A stretch of DNA of 64,000 nt from Streptomyces polyasparticus (GCF_014493765.1 NZ_JACTVJ010000014.1:186001-250000), one strand, 5' to 3'. Numbered from the stretch's first letter, positions 8,156 to 16,982 are shown. The notes: generated from the sequence alone by a model not told the origin. Program-made: numbers and translations.

Positions 8156-9067
8156 TCAGTGACCGTGCCCGCCACCTTCACCCTCGGGCTGCGGCTGCGC
8201 CGCCCCGTCCGTGTACACCGTGAAGGCCGCCGTACGGACCTTGCCCTCGTGCTGGAAGTCGAGGAAGAGCCGGTACGCGCCCTTGGCGGTGGTCTCCGCG
8301 GTGAAGGAGATGTCCGGACCGGGCCCGCCCTCGTTCGGGTGGACGTGCAGATACTCCAGGTCACCCTCGCGCAGCGCGACCAGGTGGCCGTACGCGCCGA
8401 GGTAGGGCTGGAGGTTCTTCACCGGGCGGCCGTCCTTGCTCACGTTCAGGACCAGGTCGCTCGCCTTGCCCGGCGTCAGCTTGCCGCCGAGCCGCACCTC
8501 GTAGCCGTCGACCTCGGCGACGGTGGACGCCTTGGGCAGTTCCTTCGGCTTGTACGGTCCGGCCACCGCGACCTCGGCCGCCTGCACGGTGCCCTCGGCG
8601 GCGCCCTTGGCCTTGAAGTCCGCGAAGATCCGGTAGCTGCCGGCCTCCGGGAGATCGACGGGCGTGGACCAGGTGCCGGTGGCGTCCCGCGCCGGGTGCA
8701 GATGGCGGTAGACAGTGAGGTCCCGCGAGGCCACGATCAGATGCAGCTCCTTGCCGTGCTCGCGGCTGTACGCGGTCAGCGGGCGCCCCTTCTCGTCCTC
8801 GATGACGAAGCTCAGCTCGCCGCGCCGGTCGGCGGTCAGCCGGGGTGTCTTGAGTCCGATGCGGTACGAGGCTTCGGCGGCCGGCGCGGTCTTGTCGCCC
8901 TTCTCACCGTGGCCGTCACCGTGACCGCCACCCTCCTCCGCGTGCGCCGCGGCCCCGCCGTCCTTCTTCTCGATCACCGGGTCGATCCCGTTCCCGACCG
9001 CGTACGCCGTGCCGAAGGTCGCGGCGAGTGCCGTGGCGAAGGCGGTGATCCGGAGTGCTGTGTTCAT
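8156..9067 (-). CDS. Secreted or membrane-anchored His-rich protein linked to copper export
   Basis: 303 residues. An N-terminal hydrophobic segment (LRITAFATALAATFGTAYAV) looks like a signal peptide or anchor. It is followed by a His/Gly/Glu-rich stretch (HAEEGGGHGDGHGEKGDK) and two beta-sandwich-like repeats, each with an H-x-H pair (YRHLHPARDATG and EYLHVHPNEGGPGPD), and a His-rich tail ending GGGHGH. These look like metal ligands. The repeats resemble YtkA-like or copper-resistance beta domains, but I cannot place it in a named family. The ATG at 9067 has GGAG 7 nt upstream. It is divergent from copA and shares its CsoR-like boxes, so a periplasmic-side copper-binding role is likely. Confidence 0.75.
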   Translation of the reverse strand: MNTALRITAFATALAATFGTAYAVGNGIDPVIEKKDGGAAAHAEEGGGHGDGHGEKGDKTAPAAEASYRIGLKTPRLTADRRGELSFVIEDEKGRPLTAYSREHGKELHLIVASRDLTVYRHLHPARDATGTWSTPVDLPEAGSYRIFADFKAKGAAEGTVQAAEVAVAGPYKPKELPKASTVAEVDGYEVRLGGKLTPGKASDLVLNVSKDGRPVKNLQPYLGAYGHLVALREGDLEYLHVHPNEGGPGPDISFTAETTAKGAYRLFLDFQHEGKVRTAAFTVYTDGAAQPQPEGEGGGHGH

Positions 9068-9107
9068 GGCCTGCTCCTTGGGTCTCGGGCTCGACTCCTC
9101 CAATACA

Positions 9108-9122
9108 TACCCCCCCTGGGTA
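9108..9122. promoter_or_regulatory. CsoR-like operator, box 1 (His-rich protein side)
   Basis: TACCCCCCCTGGGTA, an imperfect palindrome of the CsoR type (TAC, C-run, G-run, GTA), about 40 bases upstream of the start of the secreted His-rich protein. CsoR represses such genes until Cu(I) binds it; csoR itself is not in this window. Confidence 0.65.
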
Positions 9123-9154
9123 TAAAGTCAAGCGCGGGAGCCGCTTGCTTTCGA

Positions 9155-9173
9155 TAGGGGTGGGGGGTATACC
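9155..9173. promoter_or_regulatory. CsoR-like operator, box 2 (central)
   Basis: TAGGGGTGGGGGGTATACC contains a G-rich half-site followed by GGGGGGTATACC. It sits between the two flanking boxes in the divergent copper promoter. It is less symmetrical than boxes 1 and 3. Confidence 0.5.
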
Positions 9174-9191
9174 TGATGGCGCAGACCGAAG

Positions 9192-9206
9192 TACCCCCTA
9201 GGGGTA
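9192..9206. promoter_or_regulatory. CsoR-like operator, box 3 (copA side)
   Basis: TACCCCCTAGGGGTA is a near-perfect palindrome and the best CsoR-type match in the window, 26 bases upstream of the copA ATG. The same core recurs at 15985 upstream of an MFS gene. Confidence 0.72.
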
Positions 9207-9232
9207 TAGGACGACGCGAGGAGACCGCAGTC

Positions 9233-11503
9233 ATGACCACCGAGATCGACACCGGCCCCGCAACGGCACAGGCACAGGTCGAGCTGGCCATCGGCGGAAT
9301 GACCTGCGCCTCCTGCGCCGCCCGCATCGAGAAGAAGCTCAACCGGATGGACGGGGTCGAGGCCACGGTCAACTACGCGACCGAGAAGGCCAAGGTCTCC
9401 TTCCGCGAGGACGTCTCCGTACAGGACCTGATCGCCACGGTCGAGGCCACCGGTTACACGGCCGCGGAGCCCGAGCCGCCCCGGCCCGCCGACGAGGCGC
9501 GGCCGGCCGCCGAGGCAGATGAACTGCGGCCGCTGCGCGAGCGGCTGACCACCGCGGTCCTGCTCTCGGTGCCGGTGATCGCGATGGCGATGATCCCGGC
9601 CCTGCAGTTCGAGTACTGGCAGTGGCTGTCCCTGACGCTCGCCGCGCCCGTGGTCACGTATGCCGCCTGGCCGTTCCACAAGGCGGCGTGGACGAACGCC
9701 CGCCATGGCGCGGCGACGATGGACACGCTGATCTCGGTCGGCACGTCGGCCGCGTTCCTGTGGTCGCTGTGGGCGCTGTTCTTCGGTACGGCGGGGACGC
9801 CGGGCATGACGCACCCCTTCGAGCTGACCATCGCGCGCAGCGACGGCGCCGCGAACATCTATCTGGAGGCGGCCGCGGGCGTCACCGCCTTCATCCTGGC
9901 CGGGCGCTACTTCGAGGCCCGCTCCAAGCGCAAGGCGGGCGCCGCCCTGAAGGCGCTGCTCGAACTCGGCGCCAAGGACGTGACGGTGCTGCGGGACGGC
10001 GGCACCGAAGTCCGCATTCCTGTCGCCGAGTTGAAGGTGGGCGACCGCTTCCTGGTGCGGCCCGGCGAGAAGATCGCCACGGACGGCACCGTGGTCGAGG
10101 GCTCCTCCGCCGTGGACGCCTCGATGCTCACCGGCGAGTCCGTGCCGGTCGAGGTCGGCGCGGGTGACGCGGTCACCGGAGCGACCCTGAACGCGGGCGG
10201 CCGCCTGGTCGTCGAGGCGACCCGGGTCGGCTCGGACACCCAACTCGCCCGGATGGCCCGCCTGGTGGAGGACGCGCAGAACGGCAAGGCCGCCGCTCAG
10301 CGCCTGGCCGACCGCATCTCCGCGGTCTTCGTGCCGGTCGTGATCGGGCTCGCCCTGGCGACCCTCGCCTTCTGGCTGGGCAACGGGGCCGGCTGGGCCG
10401 CGGCCTTCACGGCGGCGGTCGCGGTCCTGATCATCGCCTGCCCCTGCGCCCTCGGGCTCGCGACGCCGACCGCGCTGATGGTCGGCACCGGGCGCGGCGC
10501 CCAGCTCGGCATCCTCATCAAGGGCCCCGAGGTCCTGGAATCCACCCGCCGCGTCGACACGATCGTGCTCGACAAGACGGGGACCGTGACCACCGGCCGT
10601 ATGACCCTGCTCGCCACGCACACCGCGGACGGGGTCACCCCCTCCGAACTCCTGCGTCTGGCAGGTGCGTTGGAGAACGCCTCCGAGCACCCCATCGCGC
10701 AGGCGGTGGCGGCGGGCGCGGTCAAGGAGACCGGCGGCGCCCTGCCCGTACCGGAGGACTTCGCGAACGTTCCCGGGCTCGGCGTGCAGGGCATCGTCGA
10801 GGGCCACGCGATCCTGGTCGGCCGCACCCAGCTCCTCGCCGAGTGGGCGATCCACCTGCCGGTCGACCTCGAGCGCGCGCTGGCCGCCGCCGAGGCCGCG
10901 GGCCGTACGGCGATCGCGGTGGCGTGGGACGGCGAGGCGCGCGGGGTCCTGGAGGTCGCGGACGCGGTCAAGGACACCAGCGCGGAGGCCATCGGCCGGC
11001 TGCGCGCCCTGGGCCTCACCCCGATCCTGCTGACCGGCGACAACAAGGCGGTGGCGCAGGCGGTGGCGGCCGAGGTGGGGATCGACGCGGACGACGTGAT
11101 CGCCGAGGTCCTTCCGCAGGACAAGGTGGACGTGGTCAAGAAGCTGCAGGCGCAGGGGCGTTCGGTCGCGATGGTCGGCGACGGCGTGAACGACGCGGCC
11201 GCCCTGGCCCAGGCCGACCTCGGCCTGGCGATGGGCACGGGCACGGACGCGGCCATCGAGGCCGGCGATCTGACGCTCGTACGGGGAGACCTGCGCGCGG
11301 CCGCCGACGCGATCCGGCTGTCGCGGCGCACGCTCGGCACGATCCGCTCGAACCTGTTCTGGGCCTTCGCCTACAACGTGGGCGCGCTGCCGCTTGCGGC
11401 CGCGGGCCTGCTCAACCCGATGATCGCGGGCGCGGCGATGGCGTTCTCCTCGGTGTTCGTGGTGGGCAACTCGCTGCGGCTGCGGAGCTTCAAGGCCTCT
11501 TGA
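9233..11503 (+). CDS. copA: Copper-translocating P1B-type ATPase
   Basis: 756 residues with one N-terminal heavy-metal-associated domain (GGMTCASC, Cys 25 and 28), then the P-type core: TGES in the actuator domain, the transmembrane metal site CPC within [13 protein letters not shown], the phosphorylated Asp in DKTGTVT, the SEHPIA motif of the nucleotide domain, and [13 protein letters not shown] with the SEHP motif marks Cu(I) exporters of the inner membrane. The ATG at 9233 has GAGGAG 9 nt upstream; the in-frame codon at 9176 would place a CsoR box inside the coding sequence and is less likely. It is divergent from the His-rich protein. A perfect hairpin follows the stop. Confidence 0.95.
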   Translation: MTTEIDTGPATAQAQVELAIGGMTCASCAARIEKKLNRMDGVEATVNYATEKAKVSFREDVSVQDLIATVEATGYTAAEPEPPRPADEARPAAEADELRPLRERLTTAVLLSVPVIAMAMIPALQFEYWQWLSLTLAAPVVTYAAWPFHKAAWTNARHGAATMDTLISVGTSAAFLWSLWALFFGTAGTPGMTHPFELTIARSDGAANIYLEAAAGVTAFILAGRYFEARSKRKAGAALKALLELGAKDVTVLRDGGTEVRIPVAELKVGDRFLVRPGEKIATDGTVVEGSSAVDASMLTGESVPVEVGAGDAVTGATLNAGGRLVVEATRVGSDTQLARMARLVEDAQNGKAAAQRLADRISAVFVPVVIGLALATLAFWLGNGAGWAAAFTAAVAVLIIACPCALGLATPTALMVGTGRGAQLGILIKGPEVLESTRRVDTIVLDKTGTVTTGRMTLLATHTADGVTPSELLRLAGALENASEHPIAQAVAAGAVKETGGALPVPEDFANVPGLGVQGIVEGHAILVGRTQLLAEWAIHLPVDLERALAAAEAAGRTAIAVAWDGEARGVLEVADAVKDTSAEAIGRLRALGLTPILLTGDNKAVAQAVAAEVGIDADDVIAEVLPQDKVDVVKKLQAQGRSVAMVGDGVNDAAALAQADLGLAMGTGTDAAIEAGDLTLVRGDLRAAADAIRLSRRTLGTIRSNLFWAFAYNVGALPLAAAGLLNPMIAGAAMAFSSVFVVGNSLRLRSFKAS

Positions 11504-11540
11504 TCAAAGCCGCTTGATTTCCGTGAAGGTCACTGATCTC

Positions 11541-11578
11541 CTCGAACTCCCCCGGGTGATACCCCGGGGGAGTTCGAG
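11541..11578 (+). terminator. Perfect 16-bp hairpin after copA
   Basis: CTCGAACTCCCCCGGG and its exact complement CCCGGGGGAGTTCGAG are separated by 6 nt. It starts 37 bases after the copA stop and ends 26 bases before the next ATG. There is no T run, as is usual in Streptomyces terminators. Confidence 0.75.
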
Positions 11579-11604
11579 GACCACGGCTTTCGGGGGCGGG
11601 AGAC

Positions 11605-12639
11605 ATGAGCGGCACGGACACCACACTCAACCTGTACCAGGAGCTCAGAACCCGGGGCGTCACCAGCCTCGACCAGGTCGGCGAGGATCTCGGCCTCTCC
11701 CCCGCCCAGCGGGCCGAACACCGGGCGGAACTCCTGGAGTTGGGCCTGATCGTGCCGACCGGGGAGCAGCACGACGACCGGCTCGCACTCCTGAACGGCC
11801 GGCCTCCGGAGGCGACTTCGGACAACATCGCGGTGGTCGAACCGGAAGCCGCCCTGCTGCGGCTGCTCCGCCAGGAGCAGGAACGGCTGCGGGCCCAGCT
11901 GACCCAGGCCAACCGCACCCACGACGTCCTGGCCTCGCTCGCGGACCGGTTCCTGCACGCCGGTGCCGCCACCACGGACCCCGAGGTCTCCTTCCGGGTC
12001 CTCACCGACTACCGGCACATCCAGCAGGTCCTGCAGGACATGTCGGACACGCTGCAGCACACGATGGCCTCGATGTCCCCCGGACCGTTCCACCGGGACA
12101 TCCCCGAGCGCACCCTCGCCCGCGACATCGGCCAGCTCGCGAGGGGCGTCCGGGTGCGCACCGTCTACAGCCGGCGGGCCGCCCTGGTCCCTGACATCGC
12201 CCGGTACTTGCGCCGCAAGGCCGAGGCCGGGGTCGAGCTGCGCCAGATCGCGCACGTGCCGATGAACATGGTGATCGCCGACGAGCAGACCGCCCTGCTC
12301 CCGCTCGACCCCGCCGACGTCCGGGCGGGCGCGATCCAGGCCACCGGCAGCGGTCTCGTTCGCGGCTACCTGAAGTGGTACGAGCACGTGTGGGAGGCGG
12401 CGACCCCGTACACCGGCGGGGAGGCGGACGGGTCCGAAGGCCCCGCCCTCACCGACCAGCAGCGGGCCGTGCTCCGACTCCTTGCCGACGGCCTCAAGGA
12501 CGAGCGGATCGCGCGGGACCTCGGGGTTTCGCTGCGCACCGTCAGCCGGATCATCGCGGAGCTGCTCCAGGAGCTGGGCGCGGCCAGCCGGTTCGAGGCG
12601 GGGGTGCGGGCGGCGCGGCTGGGGTGGCTGGACGACTGA
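11605..12639 (+). CDS. TrmB/LuxR-type transcriptional regulator
   Basis: 344 residues. The N-terminus (GVTSLDQVGEDLGLSPAQRAEHRAELLELGLI) is a winged-helix of the TrmB type. The middle is a PLD-like ligand domain (TVYSRRAALVPDIARYLRR; VIADEQTALLPL). The C-terminus is a LuxR helix-turn-helix (LTDQQRAVLRLLADGLKDERIARDLGVSLRTVSRII). This architecture is common in Streptomyces as stand-alone regulators without a phospho-acceptor domain. GGGAG lies a few bases before the ATG. It follows copA but is separated from it by a strong hairpin, so it is probably an independent unit. Its targets are unknown. Confidence 0.82.
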   Translation: MSGTDTTLNLYQELRTRGVTSLDQVGEDLGLSPAQRAEHRAELLELGLIVPTGEQHDDRLALLNGRPPEATSDNIAVVEPEAALLRLLRQEQERLRAQLTQANRTHDVLASLADRFLHAGAATTDPEVSFRVLTDYRHIQQVLQDMSDTLQHTMASMSPGPFHRDIPERTLARDIGQLARGVRVRTVYSRRAALVPDIARYLRRKAEAGVELRQIAHVPMNMVIADEQTALLPLDPADVRAGAIQATGSGLVRGYLKWYEHVWEAATPYTGGEADGSEGPALTDQQRAVLRLLADGLKDERIARDLGVSLRTVSRIIAELLQELGAASRFEAGVRAARLGWLDD

Positions 12640-12691
12640 CGGGTGACGGCTCACTGACGGGTGACGGCTCCCGGGGCAGTGGCCGTCTCCT

Positions 12692-14308
12692 TCAGAACGC
12701 GAACACCGGCGCACCGGGCGCGACGATCCGCGTCCCAGCCGGGGGTGCGGTGAGCGCCTCGGCCGTCACGGGAGCGCCCGCCTCGATGCCCAGCGCGGCC
12801 GCGAGCCGTCCCGCGCCCTCCGGCATGAGCGGCCAGGACCAGGCGGCGAGCGCCGCGGCCACGGCCAACTGCCCGGTCAGCACTTCCTGTTGCGGTCCGC
12901 CGGGCGCGCTCCGGTGCATCCGCCCGAACTCCGCCGCGCCCCGCACCACCGCGTCGAGCACGGGCACCGCGCCGCGCGGATCGAACGTGTCCGCCTCGTA
13001 CGCGACGCGCAACTCCCGTGCGCAGGCGTGCAGTCGGGCCGTCAGGGCCCGCCACCCGGCACCACCGGCCGCCGCAGCAGGCACCACGCCGCCGCTGCCC
13101 TCCTCCACCGCGGCGAACAGCGTCCGCAGCCAGCCGTTCCACTCCTCGTCGAGTACCTGCCGCGTCCGGTGGAGTCCCACCTCGCGGAAGACGGTGCTGC
13201 GGCCGAGCGGCCAGGTCTCGACGACATGGCGGCGCACGGTGTCGGAGCCGTACTCGTTGAGCAGGTCGAGCGCCCACGCGCCGTGCCGGCCCGGCGCGTC
13301 GTCCACGCGGTAGGTCCAGTTGACGAGGGTCCGCTGGACCGGCTTCACACCGAGCGCGATCAGCACGGCGGGCAGCAGCACCACCGGTCCGAGCGCATGC
13401 CCGAACCCGCCGAAATGCAGGGCCTGTTGAGGCAGCGCGGGACCTGACGGCCCGAGACCGCCGTGCGCGACCACCTGCATCACGGCGTCCTCGAACACCG
13501 CGTCGATCCGCTGGTCCGTGAAGCCTTCGACCGGTACGGGGACGCCCCACGCACCCGGGTTGGTGACGGCGATCTCCGGGAGGCCGCCGGCCGCGAGCCG
13601 CTCGCAGTACGCGGCCAGACGCGGCGGCAGCGCGGCCGCGGCCCAGTGCTCGACGAGCTGCTCCCGCAGCGGTTCGAGGGGCAGCCACAGCCCGCGGGTC
13701 TCCTTCGGCACGGCGGCCGCACCGCACCGCACGCACACCGGATCGGTCAGATCGCCGCCGTGGTGGGGCCGCGCACAGGCCCGGCACACCCCCGCGCCCG
13801 ATACGGCACCGCAGTGCGGGCAGCCGCCGCGCACATGGGCGCCGTGCAGGGTACGCGCGCAGGGCTCGCAGTGCGGCAGGGCCCGGGTGCGCGGCACCAA
13901 GGCCCCTTCCTCGTACAGCTTCTTGAACAGCCGTACCAGACCGGCCCGGTAGCTCCTGTCCCGCAGCGGCCGCACCACACGGTCGAAGGCGACCCCCGAG
14001 CGCCGCCAGTCCGCCACGATCGCGGCCCGGAAGCTGTCGGCGACCTGACCGGGCTCCCGCCCGCCGCGCTGCGCCCGCACCTCCACGGAGCTGCGATGGT
14101 CGGCGGTGCCCGTGGTGAGGAGTGCCGGGCGGCCGTCGGCGCGCAGGAAGCGGGCGAGGACGTCGGCGGCCACGTAGGGGCCCGCGAGGCGGCCGATGTG
14201 CAGTTCGCCGTCGGGGGCGAGGGGCGTCGTGGTGATCCACAGCCCGTCGGGCGGGGTGCTCGTGGAGGTGGTGGGCTTGTCGGTGGACTCGTCGGTGGGC
14301 GTGTTCAT
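12692..14308 (-). CDS. Methionyl-tRNA synthetase paralogue (class I synthetase fold) lacking KMSKS
   Basis: 538 residues, close to normal MetRS length. The ATP-binding signature is HIGR (residues 37-40, in TTPLAPDGELHIGRLAGPY), a slight variant of HIGH. The zinc insert has four CxxC pairs (CEPC, CPHC, CRAC, CVRC). The region where KMSKS should lie instead reads NWTYRVDDAPGRHGAWALD, so the second ATP-binding signature is lost. The C-terminal helical anticodon-binding region is present. It may have lost aminoacylation or may activate a different substrate. GAGGAGGT lies 7 nt before the ATG at 14308. It lies downstream of, and in the same direction as, the MFS gene with CsoR-like boxes. A strong hairpin lies between the two. 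Confidence 0.8.
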   Translation of the reverse strand: MNTPTDESTDKPTTSTSTPPDGLWITTTPLAPDGELHIGRLAGPYVAADVLARFLRADGRPALLTTGTADHRSSVEVRAQRGGREPGQVADSFRAAIVADWRRSGVAFDRVVRPLRDRSYRAGLVRLFKKLYEEGALVPRTRALPHCEPCARTLHGAHVRGGCPHCGAVSGAGVCRACARPHHGGDLTDPVCVRCGAAAVPKETRGLWLPLEPLREQLVEHWAAAALPPRLAAYCERLAAGGLPEIAVTNPGAWGVPVPVEGFTDQRIDAVFEDAVMQVVAHGGLGPSGPALPQQALHFGGFGHALGPVVLLPAVLIALGVKPVQRTLVNWTYRVDDAPGRHGAWALDLLNEYGSDTVRRHVVETWPLGRSTVFREVGLHRTRQVLDEEWNGWLRTLFAAVEEGSGGVVPAAAAGGAGWRALTARLHACARELRVAYEADTFDPRGAVPVLDAVVRGAAEFGRMHRSAPGGPQQEVLTGQLAVAAALAAWSWPLMPEGAGRLAAALGIEAGAPVTAEALTAPPAGTRIVAPGAPVFAF

Positions 14309-14344
14309 GGGGCGGACCTCCTCGCAAGGCGCAGGAACAAAGCG

Positions 14345-14393
14345 GAAGCCACCCCGAACCCCCTTGTTTCCAGGGGGATTTCGGAGTGGCTTC
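14345..14393 (-). terminator. Large hairpin between the MFS and MetRS-like genes
   Basis: Read on the minus strand, arms GAAGCCACTCCGAA and TTCGGGGTGGCTTC flank an inner CCCCC/GGGGG stem. The hairpin lies about 100 bases after the MFS stop and about 36 bases before the MetRS-like ATG, followed by a short T-rich stretch (CTTTGTT). It could end MFS transcription or act as an attenuator for the MetRS-like gene. Confidence 0.65.
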
Positions 14394-14496
14394 GTGCTGC
14401 GTCCAGCCTGGCACGGGAGATCGTCCGGCGGCCGGGCCCGGGGCTGCGCATCCACGCCATTGCGTGGATACGCCACCGCGTCCGGCCCTCCGCGCC

Positions 14497-15945
14497 CTAT
14501 GCGGCGACCTTCGTGTCCGCGCCGTCCACAGCCTGTGGGGAGCCGCCGGCCGCGGGCCCGCGTTCCCCGCGCATCGCGGCCAGGGTCAGCGCACCGCCCA
14601 CCGCCGCGATCGCCGCGGCCCCGAGGAACGCCGCACGGAATCCGTCGGTCAGCGCGGCCGCGTCGCCCAGCCGGCCGGCGCCCTGCGAGGTGGCGAGAGC
14701 CGTGAGCGCGGCGAGGCCGAGCGCGGAGCCCACCTGATACGTGGTGTTGACGATGCCGGAGGCCAGACCCGCCTGCTCCTGCGGAGCGCCGGACAGCGCG
14801 GCCATCATCGTCGGGATGTACGCGAGGGACATACCGAGCGCCGCCACCAGCGAGGCGGGCAGGACGTCCACCACGAAGGTCCCGGTGGGCTCGACCGCCG
14901 AGAGCCAGAGCAGCCCGAGCGCGAGGACGAAGAGCCCGCCCGCGATCAGCGGCTTGGCCCCGAAGCGGGCGAGCAGCTTCGCGGTGATCAGGGTCATGAA
15001 GACCATGAGCAGTCCGGTCATCGGCAGCAGTGCGGCGCCGGACGCGAACGCCCCGTATCCGAGCACCTGCTGGAGATACAGGTTGAGGAAGTACCACATC
15101 GGGATCCACGCGGCGCCGAGCAGCGCCATCGCGAGGTTGGCGGAGCCCAGACGCGGCACGCGCCAGATCCCGAGCGGCATCAGCGGTTCGCGCACGCTCT
15201 TCTGGATCACGAAGAAGAGAAGCAACAGAGCTGCGGCTCCGGTGAGTTGGAGCACGGTGCCGGTCGAACCCCAGCCGACCTCGGGTGCGCGGACCACGGC
15301 GAACACGGCGAGCGCGAGTCCCGCGGTGACGGCCGCGGCGCCCAGAACGTCCACGGCACCGCGGCGGCCGGCGACCTCGGGGAGCAGCTTGGCGGCGGCG
15401 AGGGTGGCGAGGCCGATCGGGATGTAGATGATGAAGATCCACTGCCAGCTCAACCACTCGGTGAAGACACCGCCGAGGAAGACGCCCGCGGTACCGCCCG
15501 CGGGTGCGGCGGCGCCGTAGAGCGCCATCGCCTTGCCGAGCTCCTTCGGGTCGTGCGCGAACAGGATCATCAGAAGCGTCATCGCGGCGGGCGCGATCAG
15601 CGCACCGCCGACGCCCTGTACGGCGCGGCCGACGACCTCGACCCAGGCGTTCTGCGCGGCGGCCGCGACGACGGAGCCCGCGATCAGGACGACCCAGCCG
15701 GCACTGAACACTCGTCTGGCGCCCAGGAGATCGGAGAGCCGGCCGCCGAGCAGCAGCAGTCCGCCGAACGCGATCACGTACGCGTTGAACACCCATTGCA
15801 GATCGCCCGGCGAGAAGCCCAGGTCCTCCTGCATCTTCGGCAGCGCGACGCCGATGATGCTCGTATCCATGATCACCATGAACTGCGCGGCGGCGAGCAC
15901 GAGCAGGGCCCACCAGCGGCGCGGATGTGTGGTCTGCGTGTCCAT
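14497..15945 (-). CDS. MFS exporter, DHA2 (14-TM) type, with CsoR-like operators
   Basis: 482 residues. It begins with TM1 carrying AAAQFMVIMDTSIIGVALP, has GGLLLLGGRLSDLLGARRV between TM2 and TM3, and the antiporter motif C-like segment GGTAGVFLGGVFTEWLSWQW. This is the DHA2 drug:proton antiporter type. Of the two close ATG codons, 15945 is preferred because GGAGGG is 9 nt upstream, while 15954 directly abuts it. Two CsoR-like palindromes lie 40-98 bases upstream, so copper control is predicted. The substrate is unknown; a metal complex or metallophore-like compound would fit the operators, but this is inference. Confidence 0.85.
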   Translation of the reverse strand: MDTQTTHPRRWWALLVLAAAQFMVIMDTSIIGVALPKMQEDLGFSPGDLQWVFNAYVIAFGGLLLLGGRLSDLLGARRVFSAGWVVLIAGSVVAAAAQNAWVEVVGRAVQGVGGALIAPAAMTLLMILFAHDPKELGKAMALYGAAAPAGGTAGVFLGGVFTEWLSWQWIFIIYIPIGLATLAAAKLLPEVAGRRGAVDVLGAAAVTAGLALAVFAVVRAPEVGWGSTGTVLQLTGAAALLLLFFVIQKSVREPLMPLGIWRVPRLGSANLAMALLGAAWIPMWYFLNLYLQQVLGYGAFASGAALLPMTGLLMVFMTLITAKLLARFGAKPLIAGGLFVLALGLLWLSAVEPTGTFVVDVLPASLVAALGMSLAYIPTMMAALSGAPQEQAGLASGIVNTTYQVGSALGLAALTALATSQGAGRLGDAAALTDGFRAAFLGAAAIAAVGGALTLAAMRGERGPAAGGSPQAVDGADTKVAA

Positions 15946-15984
15946 TTCTTCCATCCCTCCCGGCTTGAAGCGGATGCGTTCTGA

Positions 15985-15999
15985 TACCCCTAGGGGGTA
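15985..15999. promoter_or_regulatory. CsoR-like operator upstream of the MFS gene, box 1
   Basis: TACCCCTAGGGGGTA, essentially the same palindrome as the copA box at 9192 read on the other strand. It is 40 bases before the MFS ATG. Confidence 0.68.
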
Positions 16000-16028
16000 T
16001 CTACGCTTGACGAGATGGGAAGCTAACA

Positions 16029-16043
16029 CACCCCCAGGGGGTA
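16029..16043. promoter_or_regulatory. CsoR-like operator upstream of the MFS gene, box 2
   Basis: CACCCCCAGGGGGTA, followed by TAC. It is a second C-run/G-run palindrome 44 bases centre-to-centre from box 1, about four helical turns. Confidence 0.6.
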
Positions 16044-16087
16044 TACAAGAGGTGATCGTGTCCCCGCTTGCCCTTGGACGCGAAAAC

Positions 16088-16123
16088 GGCGCCGGAATCC
16101 CCCTGTTGTGGGGTTCCGGCGCC
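16088..16123 (-). terminator. Intrinsic-type terminator after the mycothiol-dependent enzyme gene
   Basis: GGCGCCGGAATCCCC pairs with GGGGTTCCGGCGCC across a 7-nt loop. On the minus strand it is followed by GTTTTC. It starts about 27 bases beyond the stop of the 16150-16817 gene. Confidence 0.75.
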
Positions 16124-16149
16124 GCCCTTCGGCAGGCGGGCCTCAGTAC

Positions 16150-16817
16150 TCAGCGGCCGAACAGATTCAGCTCCGCCTCCTTCGCGCCCGCCAGTTCGTA
16201 GCGTGCGCCGATCACCGGGCGGCCCGCGATCAGGCGCAGGAACACGGGCGCGGACCCGATGAAGCGGGCCGGCGGGCGCTCGCCCGACGAGCCGAGCACC
16301 AGCGGTTCGTCACGGCCGTCGAGGTCCGCGTGGACCGGGACGGCCGTCTTGGCGTACGCGAAGGCCGCCGGGGTCAGGGCCGGCGCGTCCTCGATCCCCG
16401 CTCCTGCGTACGCACCGGGAGCGCCCACCGCCTCCCGTACGTCACCGGCGTGCAGCCACTCGCCGAGCGCGATCACGTCGAACAGGCCGCCCGCCGCCGC
16501 GATCACAGGACCGGCCTCGGTCATCGTCCGCTCCAGCTCGTCGATCACCTCGGCGTGGGACCAGGTGGCGCGGTCGGCGATATCGCGCTCGTTGCACTCC
16601 GGCGAGAAGACATCCGGCTCGAACCGGCTCTCGACGACCCGCATCAGGGCCGAGCCGCAGTGCGCGATCACATGGCGCACGGTCCAGCCGGGGCAGCTCG
16701 TGTACCGCGCGAAGTCCTCGTCCGGCAGGACCTCAACAGCGGTACGAGGGCGTCGCGTTCGGTCCGCAGCAGGCGGCCGGGGAGTTCCGGGTCGTGGGTG
16801 TCCGTGGTGTCGGTCAT
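16150..16817 (-). pseudogene. Maleylpyruvate isomerase/mycothiol-dependent enzyme gene with a frameshift
   Basis: The first frame starts at 16817 (MTDTTDTHDPELPGRLL) and reads to ERDALVPLL, then degenerates and stops at 16668. The next frame carries on with EVLPDEDFARYTSCPGWTVRHVIAHCGSAL and runs to 16150. Joined, they give one MDMPI/DinB-type protein of about 220 residues with the family hallmark CPGWTVRHVIAHC. One missing base near 16735 explains the break. It may be a real pseudogene or a sequencing error. An intact fragment could restart at the GTG at 16680, but this would lack the first helix. No Shine-Dalgarno precedes 16817. Intact relatives use mycothiol as cofactor. Confidence 0.75.
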
Positions 16818-16909
16818 GCGGCGGAGGGTAGAGGGCGGGGGCTGCGTGTTCCAGAGAGGGTGCGGTTCTGCGGTTCTGTGGCCGGGCGGCTCTGTGGCCG
16901 GGCGACTGG

Positions 16910-16982
16910 GTGGCGGGGTGGGCTGCGTGGCGGGGTGGGCGGGGTGGGCTGCGTGGCGGGGTGGGCTGCGTGGCGGGGTGGC
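16910..16982. repeat. 17-bp tandem repeat, about four copies
   Basis: Units of GTGGCGGGGTGGGCTGC, one of them extended by 9 bases. Just upstream (16866-16904) a related TCTGTGGCCGGGCG-type repeat occurs. They fill the gap between two minus-strand genes; no coding function is seen. Confidence 0.8.

Noticed and set aside
12692-15913. A 1073-codon open frame spanning the MFS and MetRS-like genes on the minus strand
   Set aside because: Its first half is an Arg/Ala/Gly-rich shadow of the MFS gene in another frame; only the second half, from 14308, is a real protein.
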